NCBI GenBank assembly: GCA_950295325.1
Contig: OX485808.1
Location: 23,022,527 to 23,086,526 of the forward strand
DNA: 64,000 bases
Origin: Polytrichum commune
Taxonomy: Eukaryota > Streptophyta > Polytrichopsida > Polytrichales > Polytrichaceae
Direction: 5' to 3'
In this document: in pieces, positions 40,701 through 49,124 of the stretch
How the letters are laid out: each line of letters begins with the position of its first letter
How positions within the stretch are numbered: the first letter of the stretch is position 1
The notes under the pieces: model-generated
The model's input: the letters and a program-made list of their open reading frames with translations, nothing else
Told to the model about the DNA's origin: nothing
Database searches by the model: none
Translations under genes and position numbers: made by a program

Positions 40701-41813
40701 GTTCTTCTGGTATATGTATTTCATGTACTTCACATTCATGTATTTCACATATTACGGGATGATGATGGTGGCACTCACAGTCAACGCAGAGGTGGCATCG
40801 ATTGTGGCTTCCTTTTTCTACTCCTTCTTCAATCTCTTCTCTGGGTTCCTAATCCCCAAACCGGTAAAAAAGTCTTTCTCCAATTATTGCTCCTCAAATT
40901 ACATTTCACTGAGGGTTTCACTTTACAGATTTAAAGGGGAAAAAAACAGAACAAACCTTTTGTAGAAGCATTTAGAGCCAATTTACACTAGAGCTTGAAC
41001 ACCTGTGGCCAAGGAAATCTAAAATCTTTCATTGGTGGAAAAGGCCAAGACTGTCCCACTTCACTTGCACTAGAGCTTGAGGGGCTACTTAAGGGACCAA
41101 GGAAGTTTGAATGGATAAACAAACCTACATGGAGTCCTACATGGCATGAAATGAATAATGCTTCACAGTTTATTGCAATTTGTGTCAAGCCCACCTCAAA
41201 GACATGGGTCTAACACAAAACGAGGAGACCATGAACCTTTCAAATTTCACAACCCTTGACTTGAATTTAATTTACTTTATCTTATTTTTTGGAAGGGCCC
41301 ACATGAATAGGATGGTAATGATATCACTAATTGAGAGCCTGGTTGCACCTGTCTTCTCACAACACTTGAACACCCACGATAACACATAATTCAGTTATTT
41401 TATATATTCCATGGTATGGCCTTTGGATGAGTTTCAAGGGCCCTCACAGTTTGTGGTCATAGCCCTTGGTCAAAGTGTAAAGTGGCCCTGAATAAAGTAT
41501 CTGGAACATACTGACGTAATTGAAATTTTGGTGAGTGCAGAGAATTCCCGTATGGTGGGGATGGTATTATTGGGCATGTCCTGTGGCATGGACAATTTAT
41601 GGCTTGATCACATCCCAATTTGGGGATGTGATAACTGACTTACAAGTGCTCGGTAGCACTCATCCACAAACAGTGAAGGCTTTCATCGAGAGCTACTTTG
41701 GATTCAAACATTCATTTCTGTCAATCGTGGCTTTGATGATGCCTGCATTTTCAATCTTGTTTGCGGTTGTCTTCATCTTGGGGATCAAATTTTTGAATTT
41801 TCAACATAGGTAA
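25724..41813 (+). CDS. ABCG-type full-size (PDR) ABC transporter, 23 exons, 1485 residues
   Basis: Plasma-membrane type ATP-driven exporter of the plant pleiotropic drug resistance group; the substrate is unknown. Exons: 25724-26124, 27561-27681, 28235-28323, 28636-28720, 28868-29027, 29290-29366, 29495-29548, 29856-29946, 30456-30757, 31414-31695, 32496-32812, 33930-34194, 34971-35130, 35542-35628, 35942-36141, 36449-36778, 37682-37972, 38806-38889, 39117-39250, 39536-39763, 40079-40250, 40609-40863, 41541-41813. All are GT-AG and in phase. Order is NBD1-TMD1-NBD2-TMD2, as in the family: Walker A GPPGSGKT (210-217), signature GISGGQKKR (348-356), Walker B MFMDE (370-374), second Walker A GVSGAGKT (928-935), LSTEQ (1035-1039), FMDEP (1057-1061), H-loop His1092. 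In NBD1 the H-loop position reads LLQPAPE, as is normal for PDRs. The frame is open upstream of ATG 25724 to a stop at 25583 but has no earlier ATG. The gene appears intact. Confidence 0.95.
26092..27010 (+). repeat. Degenerate tandem copies of the exon 1 end and 5' splice site in ABC transporter intron 1
   Basis: The exon 1 end 'cagactccgcaaaagact' plus 'tgacaagtaagg' recurs in decaying form near 26450-26472 ('cgcagaaggcttgacaagta'), 26612-26635, 26692-26727 ('ctccgaaagaggctgg') and 26908-26945 ('cagactccgcaagaggct'). After each comes the same downstream series: 'gagct', 'ccagaaaat', 'ccaagaattggaatta-ag', a T-rich tract, 'catgt-cggaggctt-gtc'. The unit length varies from about 80 to 220 bp. 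The copy at 26464 keeps a consensus donor. Confidence 0.85.
31150..31363. mobile_element. MITE-like family copy in transporter intron 9 (partial)
   Basis: It contains 'catagacc-tcccaattgtg', 'gaacctagaat', 'tattttgagcacataatcc', 'aggtgtccaattaa' and an end 'ggtccacacttacc'. The left half is missing. Confidence 0.65.
31850..32025. mobile_element. MITE-like family copy in transporter intron 10 (partial)
   Basis: It has 'catagaccctcacaattatg', 'ttttggtgtccattcttac', 'tagatgtctgattaagaaaa' and the right end 'cccacataccttag'. The first half is absent. Confidence 0.65.
32885..33062. mobile_element. MITE-like family copy in transporter intron 11 (partial, first of three)
   Basis: The right half is conserved: 'cattttgagcacatagtc', 'tggtgtccattct', 'tataccactcaaatacaggt', ending 'ccatataccttaaa'. 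It is followed after about 20 bases by an oppositely oriented copy. Confidence 0.65.
33085..33345. mobile_element. MITE-like family copy in transporter intron 11 (inverted relative to its neighbour)
   Basis: It begins with the family terminus 'aaggtatgtgggccttat', runs through 'acatggtcacttttcttgat', 'ggactatgtgctcaaa' and 'cacaattgtgagggtct', and ends near 'gacctcttaagg'. Relative to 32885-33062 it is in the opposite orientation, so the pair forms a large imperfect inverted repeat within the intron. Confidence 0.65.
33535..33740. mobile_element. MITE-like family copy in transporter intron 11 (partial, third)
   Basis: Conserved markers are 'ttgtgttgactatta', 'tttgaacacgtagtccaa', 'acacaggtgcctgataaaga' and the end 'gcagacctta'. 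Confidence 0.6.
34228..34600. mobile_element. MITE-like family, near-complete copy in transporter intron 12
   Basis: Both ends are visible. The left end 'taaggtagatgggtctta' is matched by an imperfect inverted right end 'gcttacctta'. The 373 bp interior carries 'atttttggagctcatat', 'gcgaagattcttgtgctcat', 'attatgtggactattgaacc' and 'ataggtgtccgattaaga'. This is one of the best templates for the family consensus. Confidence 0.75.
36903..37254. mobile_element. MITE-like family, near-complete copy in transporter intron 16
   Basis: The left end 'gaggtatgtgggccttatgt' and the right end 'gccacataccttta' are inverted copies of each other. It is about 350 bp with the standard 'ggactatgtgctcaaaat' and 'ggcagggcctta-tgatcac' interior. 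No ORF. Confidence 0.75.
37261..37650. mobile_element. MITE-like family copy in transporter intron 16 (second, abutting the first)
   Basis: It begins within ten bases of the end of the preceding copy and is in the opposite orientation. Markers: 'gtgctcattaagtggtcata', 'attatgttgactattgagcc', 'tattttgagcatgtagttca', and an end 'tctaccttaa'. An internal segment 'ctgcaccca' is shared with the copy at 42384. Confidence 0.7.
37995..38130. mobile_element. MITE-like family fragment in transporter intron 17
   Basis: Only the left-central part is present: 'gcaaatccaaatt', 'cattttcctcataatttt', 'agctcatatgaatatctt'. It abuts the next copy in the same orientation, so either it is an internal duplication or the second copy inserted beside it. 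Confidence 0.55.
38136..38494. mobile_element. MITE-like family, near-complete copy in transporter intron 17
   Basis: It runs from 'gaggtagatggttctta' to 'gagtctacctta', an imperfect terminal inverted repeat. The interior matches the intron 12 copy closely over 'agctcatatgaatatctta' and 'cattatcaaagtgaagaatc'. Confidence 0.75.
38498..38679. mobile_element. MITE-like family fragment in transporter intron 17 (right half)
   Basis: It follows immediately after the previous copy and contains 'ttacgttgactattgaggct', 'cacgtagtccaatctctttg', 'aatataggtgtccaagta' and the end 'cttaccttag'. The left half is missing. Confidence 0.65.
39769..39988. mobile_element. MITE-like family fragment with G-run at the 5' splice region of transporter intron 20
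   Basis: The fragment starts with a 9-base G-run five bases after the exon 20 donor and continues with 'cctatatgaataaagac', 'aacatgagaatcttcactt', 'ataaggtattcttatgagct', ending 'ctcatctacctta'. It is the half of the family downstream of the G-tract. Confidence 0.7.
40975..41488. mobile_element. Tourist-like MITE in transporter intron 22, 514 bp
   Basis: The left end GAGCCAATTTACACT and right end AGTGTAAAGTGGCCC are imperfect inverted copies. TTA lies on the left and a one-base variant TGA on the right. The interior is shared with 57213-57480 and the right end with 170-289. It fills most of the last intron without disturbing the flanking exons. Confidence 0.7.
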
Positions 41814-42383
41814 GGTCAACCACTGACCCCTGAACAAATAGCAAAGGGAGCAGAATAGCTAATTTTAATTTTTGACATAGTAGAGATTACTATTCCCCCC
41901 AATCGGGAGGGGGGGGGGGGTGTTAAAAAGGAACATGTGCTCACTTCAAAGTTCAAGGTTAACATAGGTGGGTGAGTCTTGAAGTGAACGTGTTGTTAGA
42001 GACCTGTACATTACCACAAATTAGCTAGAATTTCCTACTTGGTCGGTCCTACTTACTCTTCATTCATATTCGACATTTATTTGTACAATAATTAGAGTTC
42101 TTTCCTAGTTCCATCATTCATTTTCAAATGCATCATAGATGTATAATTTTCTGGCATATCAGCATTACAAGCAGCTCCATTGTTTGTGATGCATTTAACT
42201 GAATAACTCTATGAAGAGGATATTGTAAGCATCCCAATAATTGAGAGTGTTGATTTGTGCCAGAATGGTTGTGAACTCAGAACAAATGTGGCTGGTTGTG
42301 GATGTCATGAATTAAAATAGGAAAACTTGGAATTGTTTGTGTAAACTACACTTACAGATATAAACCATGGATAAACTTGTGTA

Positions 42384-42740
42384 TAAGGTAAGTGGGTCTT
42401 AAACAGAAAAAATTCTCTGCACCCAGTAATCATCGGATATGATACTCGTGATTAGTGCGAGATGAGTAGCAGATTCAGATCGTGCCTGTAGCTGCTTCCC
42501 GCATGATTTTCGGATCGTCAAAGTGAAAGATTCTCCAATTTATTAAATGCTCATATAGGTCTCCCAAAATTATGTTGACTATTGCATCAAGAGTTATGTA
42601 AAAATTTGAGTACATATTCCAAACTCCTTTCAAGACATGTCTTTTTGGTGTCTATTCTTAGTTCCACATCCAAATATACACCACTCAAATACATGCGTCC
42701 ATTTCAGATGAGGCACCAAATTAGGCACATCTATCTAGGT
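42384..42740. mobile_element. MITE-like family, near-complete copy downstream of the transporter gene
   Basis: The left end is 'taaggtaagtgggtctta'. The interior has 'ctgcaccca', 'gtcaaagtgaaagattctcc', 'attatgttgactattgc' and 'gtctttttggtgtctattct'; the right end near 'catctatctaggta' is eroded. Confidence 0.7.
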
Positions 42741-43199
42741 ACTGGCAGATTGCAATCTAAAAGCAGCCAACGAAATGCTTAGTTGAAAAGCCATAAAAAT
42801 AAAATAGTTGAAAATATTAGTTTGTGGGTGCGGCCTGTTTCTATACAGAAGCAATCTGCCATCACGTTGAAAACAAAGGCAAGAGGAAAACTTGGAAGTA
42901 CCGAACACATATCTGGGTTTTAAAAAAACTCTCAACTGACACTCATTCACAAACAACTGGTTATCTTTTGTATACTGCAATGATACAATTTGACAGCATG
43001 ATATGCAAAACCAGCAGAATTCAAAGCTCAAACTCAACAGAAAACTTCAAACAACTAAACACATCTCCCAGTAAAAATTCTGAAACTTTACCACTACCAT
43101 GCAAAGATGAGAGTCATCATAGAAGTACAGTGCTTTAAAGCTTTGACTTTGCAAGAACAACAATTTGCAAACCATGAAGAAATGCCTCTCAGGCTTAGA

Positions 43200-44010
43200 A
43201 CTCTTGAGGATGACAGAAAATTACTTCACTCATAATCGTCAGAAGCAGATTACATCAAAACTAGCACAAAAATATAAGTTGACAGTTTTTGTTGTCAGAC
43301 AAATCGATCTCATCCTTACACTGAGGATGAGAAATTACAGATTCTAACCTATTGAGACTTGTTCTCAACGGCTGCAATGTGCAACGTGAGATCGTAACCC
43401 TAAACTTTACAATATCTTGCTAACAAAGTAAGCCCTAGCCAGGATTCCAGGTTGACACATTACAGTTGAAATGGTGTTTACCCACTTCACCCATAATTGT
43501 CAGAAGCAGATTACATCACCAAAACTAGCACATCAAGTTGACAGTTTCTTCTGTCAAATCTTTTGTCAAACGAGGAATCTCATCTTTACTCTGAGGATGA
43601 GAATTACAGATTCTAGCCTTTTAAGACTTGTTCTCAACGGCTGCAATGTGCAATGTGACATCCCAACCCTAAACTTTACAATCTCTTGCTGTCAAAGTAA
43701 GCCCTAGCCAGGATTCCAGGTTCACAAATTACAGTTGAAATGGTGTTTACCCACTCCACCCATAATTGTCAGAAGCAGATTACATCACCAAAACAAGCAC
43801 ATAAAAGTTTCTTTTGTCAAACGAGGAATCTCATCTTTGCTCTGAGGATGAGGATTACAGATTCTAACCTTTTGAGATTTGTTCTCAACGGCTGCAATGC
43901 TCAATGTGACATCACAACCCTAAACTTTACATTGTCTTGCTGTTTGATAAGTAGATTCTAGCCAGAATTCCAAGTTCACAAATTGCAGTTGCGATGGTGT
44001 TTCATTACAG
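43200..44010 (-). repeat. Three-copy ~265 bp tandem repeat in the 3' flank of the release factor gene
   Basis: The units are about 43200-43468, 43469-43737 and 43738-43990, with the beginning of a fourth. Each contains 'ataattgtcagaagcag', 'gattacatcaccaaaact', 'ctgaggatgag', 'gttctcaacggctgcaatg', 'aaccctaaactttaca' and 'gattccaggttcaca'. Identity between the second and third copies is high. The array ends about 120 bp past the stop codon of the gene, so it probably includes its 3' UTR or poly(A) region. Confidence 0.9.
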
Positions 44011-44128
44011 AATTGCTAAACTCTCAACTTGACTGAATAACCAATTGCAAAGATCACGGTACAATTCAACTAGGCTACGGGTGTCAAAATTGTTGTTGTA
44101 TAAGATAGAGAAATGCTTATCTGATGTC

Positions 44129-45511
44129 CTACTGCACGAAATCACTTGACATTTTCCACCTCAAGTAACCAGTAATGAAGGAATCCAAATCACCTCCCAT
44201 GACAGCACCGACATCTGAAGTCTCCACACCAGTTCGCACATCCTTCACAAGCTTGTAAGGATGGAACACATAATTTCTTATCTGCTGACCCCACTCAGCC
44301 TTCACAATATCACCACGAATCTGCTTCAAATCCGAAGCTCTCTGTTCCAAAGCTATCACCAGAAGCTTAGCCTTCAACAACCGCAAACCCTTAGTCTTAT
44401 TCGCAAGCTGACTCCTCTCCTCTGCACACCGAATTGCAATCCCTGTTGGAACGTGAACAATCCTCACAGCAGTCTCAACCTTATTCACATTCTGCCCTCC
44501 TTTGCCTCCAGCTCTGGTAGTGGTAATTTCAAGGTCAGTCTCAGGAATGTCCACATCCAAAGACTCCTCCTCGAAAATTGGCATCACTTCCACTCCTGCA
44601 AAGCTTGTTTGCCTCAAACCCTTGGAATTGAATGGAGATTGTCTGACAAGACGGTGAGTGCCTTTCTCACTGGATAAGTAGCCATAAGCAAATCTCCCTT
44701 CCACTTCAAACGTAACAGATTTGATGCCTGCTTCTTCACCTGGAGATTTCTCCACAACTTTTACAACATACCCTTGTTGCTCTGCCCATCTTGAATACAT
44801 TCGAAGTAACATTTCAGTCCAGTCTTGAGCATCTGTGCCCCCTGCCCCTGCAGACACAGTTAACCTAGCTCCTCTTCGGTCATACGGCCCCGCAAGAAGC
44901 TTAGCAAGCTCAAATTTCTCAAGTGCATTACTAAGCCAATTCACTATCTGTGATGCTTCCCGGAGTAATCCACCATCCGGCCCTTCCTTATCCCCCATCA
45001 ACTCCATCATCAGCTGTGCTTCCTCTCCCTTGCTCTCAAACTCCTTCAATAGTGTAAGATTCTCCTTCACCTCCGCAAGGTCGGAGAGCACTCTCTGGGC
45101 ATTGGTTGTGTCATCCCACAGTGTGTCTTGGGAAGCTTGCTGCTCTAGGTCTGCTAATTTGCCCTGCTGTTCTGCCATATTGGATGACGCCAAAACCTCC
45201 ATAACTCGCTGTCCTAAATCCTCCACCTTCTTCCTTACAGAGTAAAACTCCAGATCCAGCTCACTTCCAGTAGACGTAGTCTCTGTTGAGGATAATTCTG
45301 CATGACATTCGTGATTAATTCTCTTTGCTGGCATTCTCCTTCCATGGAATCCATCCTTCCTCCTGGGGTTTAGAAACAAAGGAATTGGACTTCGGTTGTG
45401 ACTAAACCCTCGCACCTGATGAAATTGCACCGAACATGATGACGGCGGTTCCAGTTGACTTGATTTCGATGTCATAGCCTTCCATGTCGAGTGATGCAGT
45501 GCGAAATCCAT
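44129..45511 (-). CDS. prfB1: Plastid peptide chain release factor 2 (PrfB1/HCF109-like), intronless
   Basis: Recognises UGA/UAA stop codons on plastid ribosomes and triggers release of the finished chain. The 460-residue product has a Ser/Arg/His-rich N-terminus of about 70-80 residues, fitting an organelle transit peptide. An RF-type coiled domain follows (about 88-200). The codon-recognition SPF is at 292-294 in [12 protein letters not shown], and the catalytic GGQ at 338-340 in [12 protein letters not shown]. The C-terminal [18 protein letters not shown] is characteristic of RF2. Presence of both SPF and GGQ separates it from the plant PrfB3 variant, which lacks them. There is no programmed frameshift: the reading frame is open from ATG to TAG. 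It consists of one exon, whereas I would expect introns in a plant nuclear gene of this family; that expectation is from memory. Plastid rather than mitochondrial targeting is inferred. Confidence 0.95.
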   Translation of the reverse strand: MDFALHHSTWKAMTSKSSQLEPPSSCSVQFHQVRGFSHNRSPIPLFLNPRRKDGFHGRRMPAKRINHECHAELSSTETTSTGSELDLEFYSVRKKVEDLGQRVMEVLASSNMAEQQGKLADLEQQASQDTLWDDTTNAQRVLSDLAEVKENLTLLKEFESKGEEAQLMMELMGDKEGPDGGLLREASQIVNWLSNALEKFELAKLLAGPYDRRGARLTVSAGAGGTDAQDWTEMLLRMYSRWAEQQGYVVKVVEKSPGEEAGIKSVTFEVEGRFAYGYLSSEKGTHRLVRQSPFNSKGLRQTSFAGVEVMPIFEEESLDVDIPETDLEITTTRAGGKGGQNVNKVETAVRIVHVPTGIAIRCAEERSQLANKTKGLRLLKAKLLVIALEQRASDLKQIRGDIVKAEWGQQIRNYVFHPYKLVKDVRTGVETSDVGAVMGGDLDSFITGYLRWKMSSDFVQ

Positions 45512-45789
45512 CCTCGGTAAGCTCTCATTCCATCAACAATGGCAACCGGAGGCGTCAGGATTAGAGAATACAATAATGTAGTGTGATTTTTAGCCTCGGT
45601 ATCTAAGTCTTGGGTAGAGTAGTAGATTGGGCGATATTCGAAATTCGTAGATTTTGCATATGCTATCTACGTTTCGAGTACATTCAGCTCCTTCAAGACC
45701 AATGTGATGCTGGAGCTCCAGATAGGTATTGAATTTCATGGTATGAACTTTGAAGGAAGCTTAATTTGCGTCTCCTGATTGAAATTTGT

Positions 45790-46525
45790 GATTACCTCAT
45801 TGCAGGAAAATTTGTGTCACATAAACCTATTGATGCCATCGATGGAGTTACCGAGCCAAATTGGTGATGGAATGCCCTGGAGGAGTTTGAATATTGCTCT
45901 ACGCTAACATACTTCCGCAGACAGAAACTCCGGTTTTCTTCGCATAAATTACCACAGCAGATGGAGGAAGGTATGTTGTTGTGGGATTTCTTCTCTGATC
46001 ATAGCAGCTGGTCGTCTCATACCTTCAAATATTATTTTCCAAACCCGGGTCTCTCTCAAATATTAACTGTGTTTTTTCGGTGGAAGGCAATGGCTATGGC
46101 TATGGCCATGGCCATGGTGATAACTTGAATGGACTACCAAGTTTAATTTTCCAAATACAGAATCGATGTGGTGGCGTGGCTGCAGGTATCACATTTCAGT
46201 GGTACGGAGGAACTTCAATTTGCGTCTCTTGATTGCCACTGCGGTTACCTGATTGCAGGTAACTTTGCGGCATACAAACTTGTCGATGCGATTGAAGGAG
46301 TTACAGAGCCAAATTGATGACCGACCACTAGAGGAGAGTTTGAGATTTGCACAAAGGCAACCATTGACTGTGGTTTCAGTGGAAGGCAATGGCTATGGCC
46401 ATAGCCATGGAGGAGTTGGAGAATTGCCGCACAATGCCACCATTGATTGTCTTCAAGTGGAAGAGAATGGCTATGACCATGGAGGAGTTTGAGATTTGCA
46501 CAGTGGCATTATTGACTGCATGTTT
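45790..46525 (-). repeat. Tandem repeats in the 3' flank of the DUF642-like gene, including copies of its last codons
   Basis: On the + strand, units like 'gaggagtttgagatttgcac', 'attgactg', 'cagtggaaggcaatggctat' and 'ggccatggccatgg' recur at about 46072-46120, 46340-46410, 46410-46480 and 46480-46570. A longer copy pair (about 45805-45900 and 46255-46350) shares 'ggagttac(c/a)gagccaaatt'. Read on the - strand, each short unit encodes a variant of the gene's C-terminal Ala/Met-rich tail ending in Phe-His, usually followed by a stop. Confidence 0.8.
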
Positions 46526-47353
46526 TCAGTGGAAGGCAACGACTATGGCTGTCGCCATGGCCATGGCGAAGTTGCCAAGGAGGGGATCATAGGTGGTTTT
46601 AGGCCAACAGGGAGCGGTGCTGGTGCTGAGCGGATGCTTCCCAGTGAGGATGACCACATTATCCACAATGGGGCCATACTTCTCCGTCATGCTCTCAAAC
46701 CGAATTTGGGTCGCAACGCCCAGGCCGATGTATATCATACTATACCTCGCCCACGTGATCCGCTGCTGTGTGTCAGTGGCATTGTAGATCGGTTCTCGGA
46801 ACGCCCACATAGTTGGCAAATTGATACTCTGCATGATGGCGATCTTGAGCACGGGGTATAAGTTGATAGGGCCATCCGGGTTACGCGCAGAGTCGAATTG
46901 CACGGTGTACCATTCCCCAAGGGCAGGGTTAACCGCCAAGGTGGTGGTGAGCGAGCCTTGCGTCCCGTTGAAAGTGGAGGCAGGGTTGTTGAGATGAATT
47001 GCATATGTGCTCCTCGAATATGACGACATCTGGTATGTGCTGGAGCTTAAGATTTGGACTCCTGAGCCTCCGGAAGACCAGTTCGGGATCGCCGTTGCGG
47101 TGTTGTCCACCGCCAAGGTGGCTCCCGCGGCACCTGTGATGTTACAAGAGTCGAAGTCGCCATTGACAAGGTAGACAATCTTGGAGGCCAACTTCGCGGT
47201 GGACAGGTCGACGAAGCCTGTGATCTTGGTGTCTGCAGATTGCTCAATCAACCTATGGGAGTCTGTATCCCTGAAGCAGTTGGCTAATCTTACCATGTAG
47301 ACTGCCCATAGCAGCACAATGCTGGTGATGCTTTGTAATGGTAATCTGAACAT
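46526..47353 (-). CDS. Secreted DUF642-like cell-wall protein
   Basis: A single open frame of 275 residues from ATG 47353 (six bases into a longer open frame). Residues 1-27 look like a signal peptide, with a hydrophobic core SITSIVLLWAV. A DUF642-type galactose-binding-like domain follows at about 62-238: LVNGDFDSC at its start, then IPNWSSGGSGVQIL, STYAIHLNN, GEWYTVQFDSARN, and YGPIVDNVVIL at the end, matching the N-G-F/D, P-W, Y-A-V/I-L, F-x-A-R and G-P-x-I/V-D-x-V pattern of the family. DUF642 proteins are cell-wall proteins of plants thought to bind polysaccharides. The Cys pattern is sparse and the tail (PLLGNFAMAMATAIVVAFH) is hydrophobic and repetitive because it lies in a repeat array. 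An upstream non-coding exon is possible. It is divergent from typical DUF642 proteins, and expression is unproven. Confidence 0.75.
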   Translation of the reverse strand: MFRLPLQSITSIVLLWAVYMVRLANCFRDTDSHRLIEQSADTKITGFVDLSTAKLASKIVYLVNGDFDSCNITGAAGATLAVDNTATAIPNWSSGGSGVQILSSSTYQMSSYSRSTYAIHLNNPASTFNGTQGSLTTTLAVNPALGEWYTVQFDSARNPDGPINLYPVLKIAIMQSINLPTMWAFREPIYNATDTQQRITWARYSMIYIGLGVATQIRFESMTEKYGPIVDNVVILTGKHPLSTSTAPCWPKTTYDPLLGNFAMAMATAIVVAFH

Positions 47354-47529
47354 TCCCAAAGCAAAAGCATCTGGTTTATTGTTTCAAATTGTCGAAGAAT
47401 CACATCATCTTACATGTCCACACTCCGCACCACATTCAATGCTCCATCATCCTGTCTCGGCCTCCATAAGGTTCAATCCTTTCAACCTTCATATCTGTCA
47501 AATTCTCTCTATTTCTATTAATGGCTTTT

Positions 47530-47678
47530 ATCTTGGTATCAACAGATTGTGAGGGAAAGCAGACACGAGCAATCAGCCTATCGGAGTCTGCATCCTTGAA
47601 GCACTTGGCTAATCTTACCGTGGATACCGCCCATAGCAGCACAATCCTGGTGATGCTTCATAATGGTAATCTGATCAT
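47530..47678 (-). pseudogene. Upstream broken copy of the DUF642-like signal-peptide region (copy 2)
   Basis: The segment is the counterpart of residues 1-48 of the gene. After the equivalent ATG at 47678 a stop occurs at codon 7. Further on, the signal-peptide homologue IVLLWAVSTVRLAKCFKDAD is open, and the match to the functional copy ends at its VDTKI. Confidence 0.8.
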
Positions 47679-47852
47679 TCCCAAAGCAAATGCATCTGGT
47701 TCATTGTTGCAAAGTGTCGAAGAATCACATCATCTTCCACGTCCACGCTCCGCACCACATGCAATGTTCCATCATCCTGCCTCGGCCTCCATAAGGTTTA
47801 ATCCTCACAACCTTCATATGTGTCAAATTTTCTCTACTACTATTGATGGCTT

Positions 47853-47996
47853 CTATCTTGGTGTCAACAGATTGCGAGGGAAAGCAGCAATGGGCCTATC
47901 GGAGTCTGCACCCTTGAAGAATTTGGCTAATCTTACCGTGGATACTGCCCATAGCAGCACAATGCCGGTGATGCTTCGTGATGGTAAATCGACCAT
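47853..47996 (-). pseudogene. Upstream broken copy of the DUF642-like signal-peptide region (copy 3)
   Basis: It keeps an ATG and a hydrophobic leader (SITGIVLLWAVSTVRLAKFF) but then frameshifts relative to the gene and stops after 47 residues. If transcribed from this outermost copy, the transcript would carry it as an upstream ORF for the real gene. Confidence 0.8.
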
Positions 47997-48199
47997 TCCC
48001 AAAGCAAATATATGTGGTTCATTGTTGCCAAGTGGCAAAAATCACATCATCTTCCATGTCCACACTCCGCACCACATGCATTGTTTGGTCATCCTGACTG
48101 TGTCTCCAGAAGGTTCGATTCTCACAACCTTCAATTCTGTCAAATCTTCTCTAATGTTTTGTTGGTTCGAGGATGTTCACCTCAACCGTAGATCATGAT

Positions 48200-49120
48200 C
48201 CGCATCACCTAACCTACGACCATAGTACTTCCTCCCTAAAGGAAAATGACTTGTTGTGATTTTTTGAAGTTGGACAGCCAAAAAACACCCTGTATTTGCG
48301 AAGCAAGGAACTTCACGCTAATTTCAACTCGTACTTCATGTTGAAGAATAAATTCTCGGCGGTGGGTGGCTATCAAATATGGCAGTTTTCTCCTACAAGA
48401 CAGGTAATAATGGAATTTATTCTCTGCACATATCATGAGTTTTTATGCTTTCAGGCAGAATTCCCTCCATGTGATCTTCTAAGGTTGAACTGTTTAAGTG
48501 CAACTGTAATCAAGAAGTTCAGAAACAATTAGAACTCCATCCTTCACTGACTCGTTTTGATCAGGTCACAAAAAAAATTCATATCAAAGTCCCTCAAACT
48601 TTGAACACGGCTTACATTCAAACTAACAAATCTGCAGCAGAGTGGCAGATTATAATTTTTCTTATTTATAGGCACAAGGTGAAAATTAGGCAACTACATA
48701 TTTGATCCTCTCTGCACATGTGTTGATGGCAGCAATTAGGGTTTCACAAGATGCAACCAGCCCAATATGTTTGGCAGAAACCGTCGGTCTCCGGTAAATT
48801 AATACTTGCCATATCCCTGTCATAATGTGCCTGTTACGATATCTGTACCAGTGTCCAGGGAGATTTTTGGGCATCATCGGCAGTGATTGGGGAGATTCTT
48901 GGGCATAATCGGTTGAGATCCTAGTGTTTGCAAGTCCTACCGGTTACATGTTGACATCCTCTGGGTTTCCTTTATTAAATTGGGGTATATTCTATGAATT
49001 CCTCTCAAGGATCAGTAATTTTCCTGCAGTCTTGAACTTCAACCGGTTATTTCTCAAACCGGTTATCGAAAGTCCATGTTCGTTGAACGTCTCATTCTGG
49101 TGAAGAGAAGACGCCTCATG
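48200..49120. other. Gene-free stretch
   Basis: Nothing recognisable is coded here. A 63-codon open frame on - at 48686-48877 looks protein-like but has no domain, no neighbours to splice to and no repeat partner in the window. Confidence 0.35.
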
Positions 49121-49124
49121 GTAC

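Larger units (their letters stand above)
47225..48160 (-). repeat. Triplicated ~320 bp segment: promoter plus start of the DUF642-like gene
   Basis: Three tandem copies share, on +, 'cccatagcagcacaatgctg', 'ggtgatgctt', 'aatggtaatctga-cattccc', 'agaatcacatcatctt', 'cacgctccgcaccacat', 'caatgttccatcatcctg' and 'ctccataaggtt'. Equivalent positions are about 47336, 47661 and 47980, a period of 320-325 bp. The copy nearest the gene supplies the functional ATG; the other two lie upstream. All three keep the promoter-side sequence. Confidence 0.9.

Noticed and set aside
43200-44010. CRISPR-like array
   Set aside because: Units are ~265 bp tandem copies without short repeats and unique spacers, in a plant nuclear context.
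44261-45245. Two 136-138 codon open frames on + over the release factor gene
   Set aside because: Antisense shadows of the release factor coding sequence.
48686-48877. 63-codon protein-like open frame on -
   Set aside because: Looks plausible by composition but cannot be linked to any exon or family.
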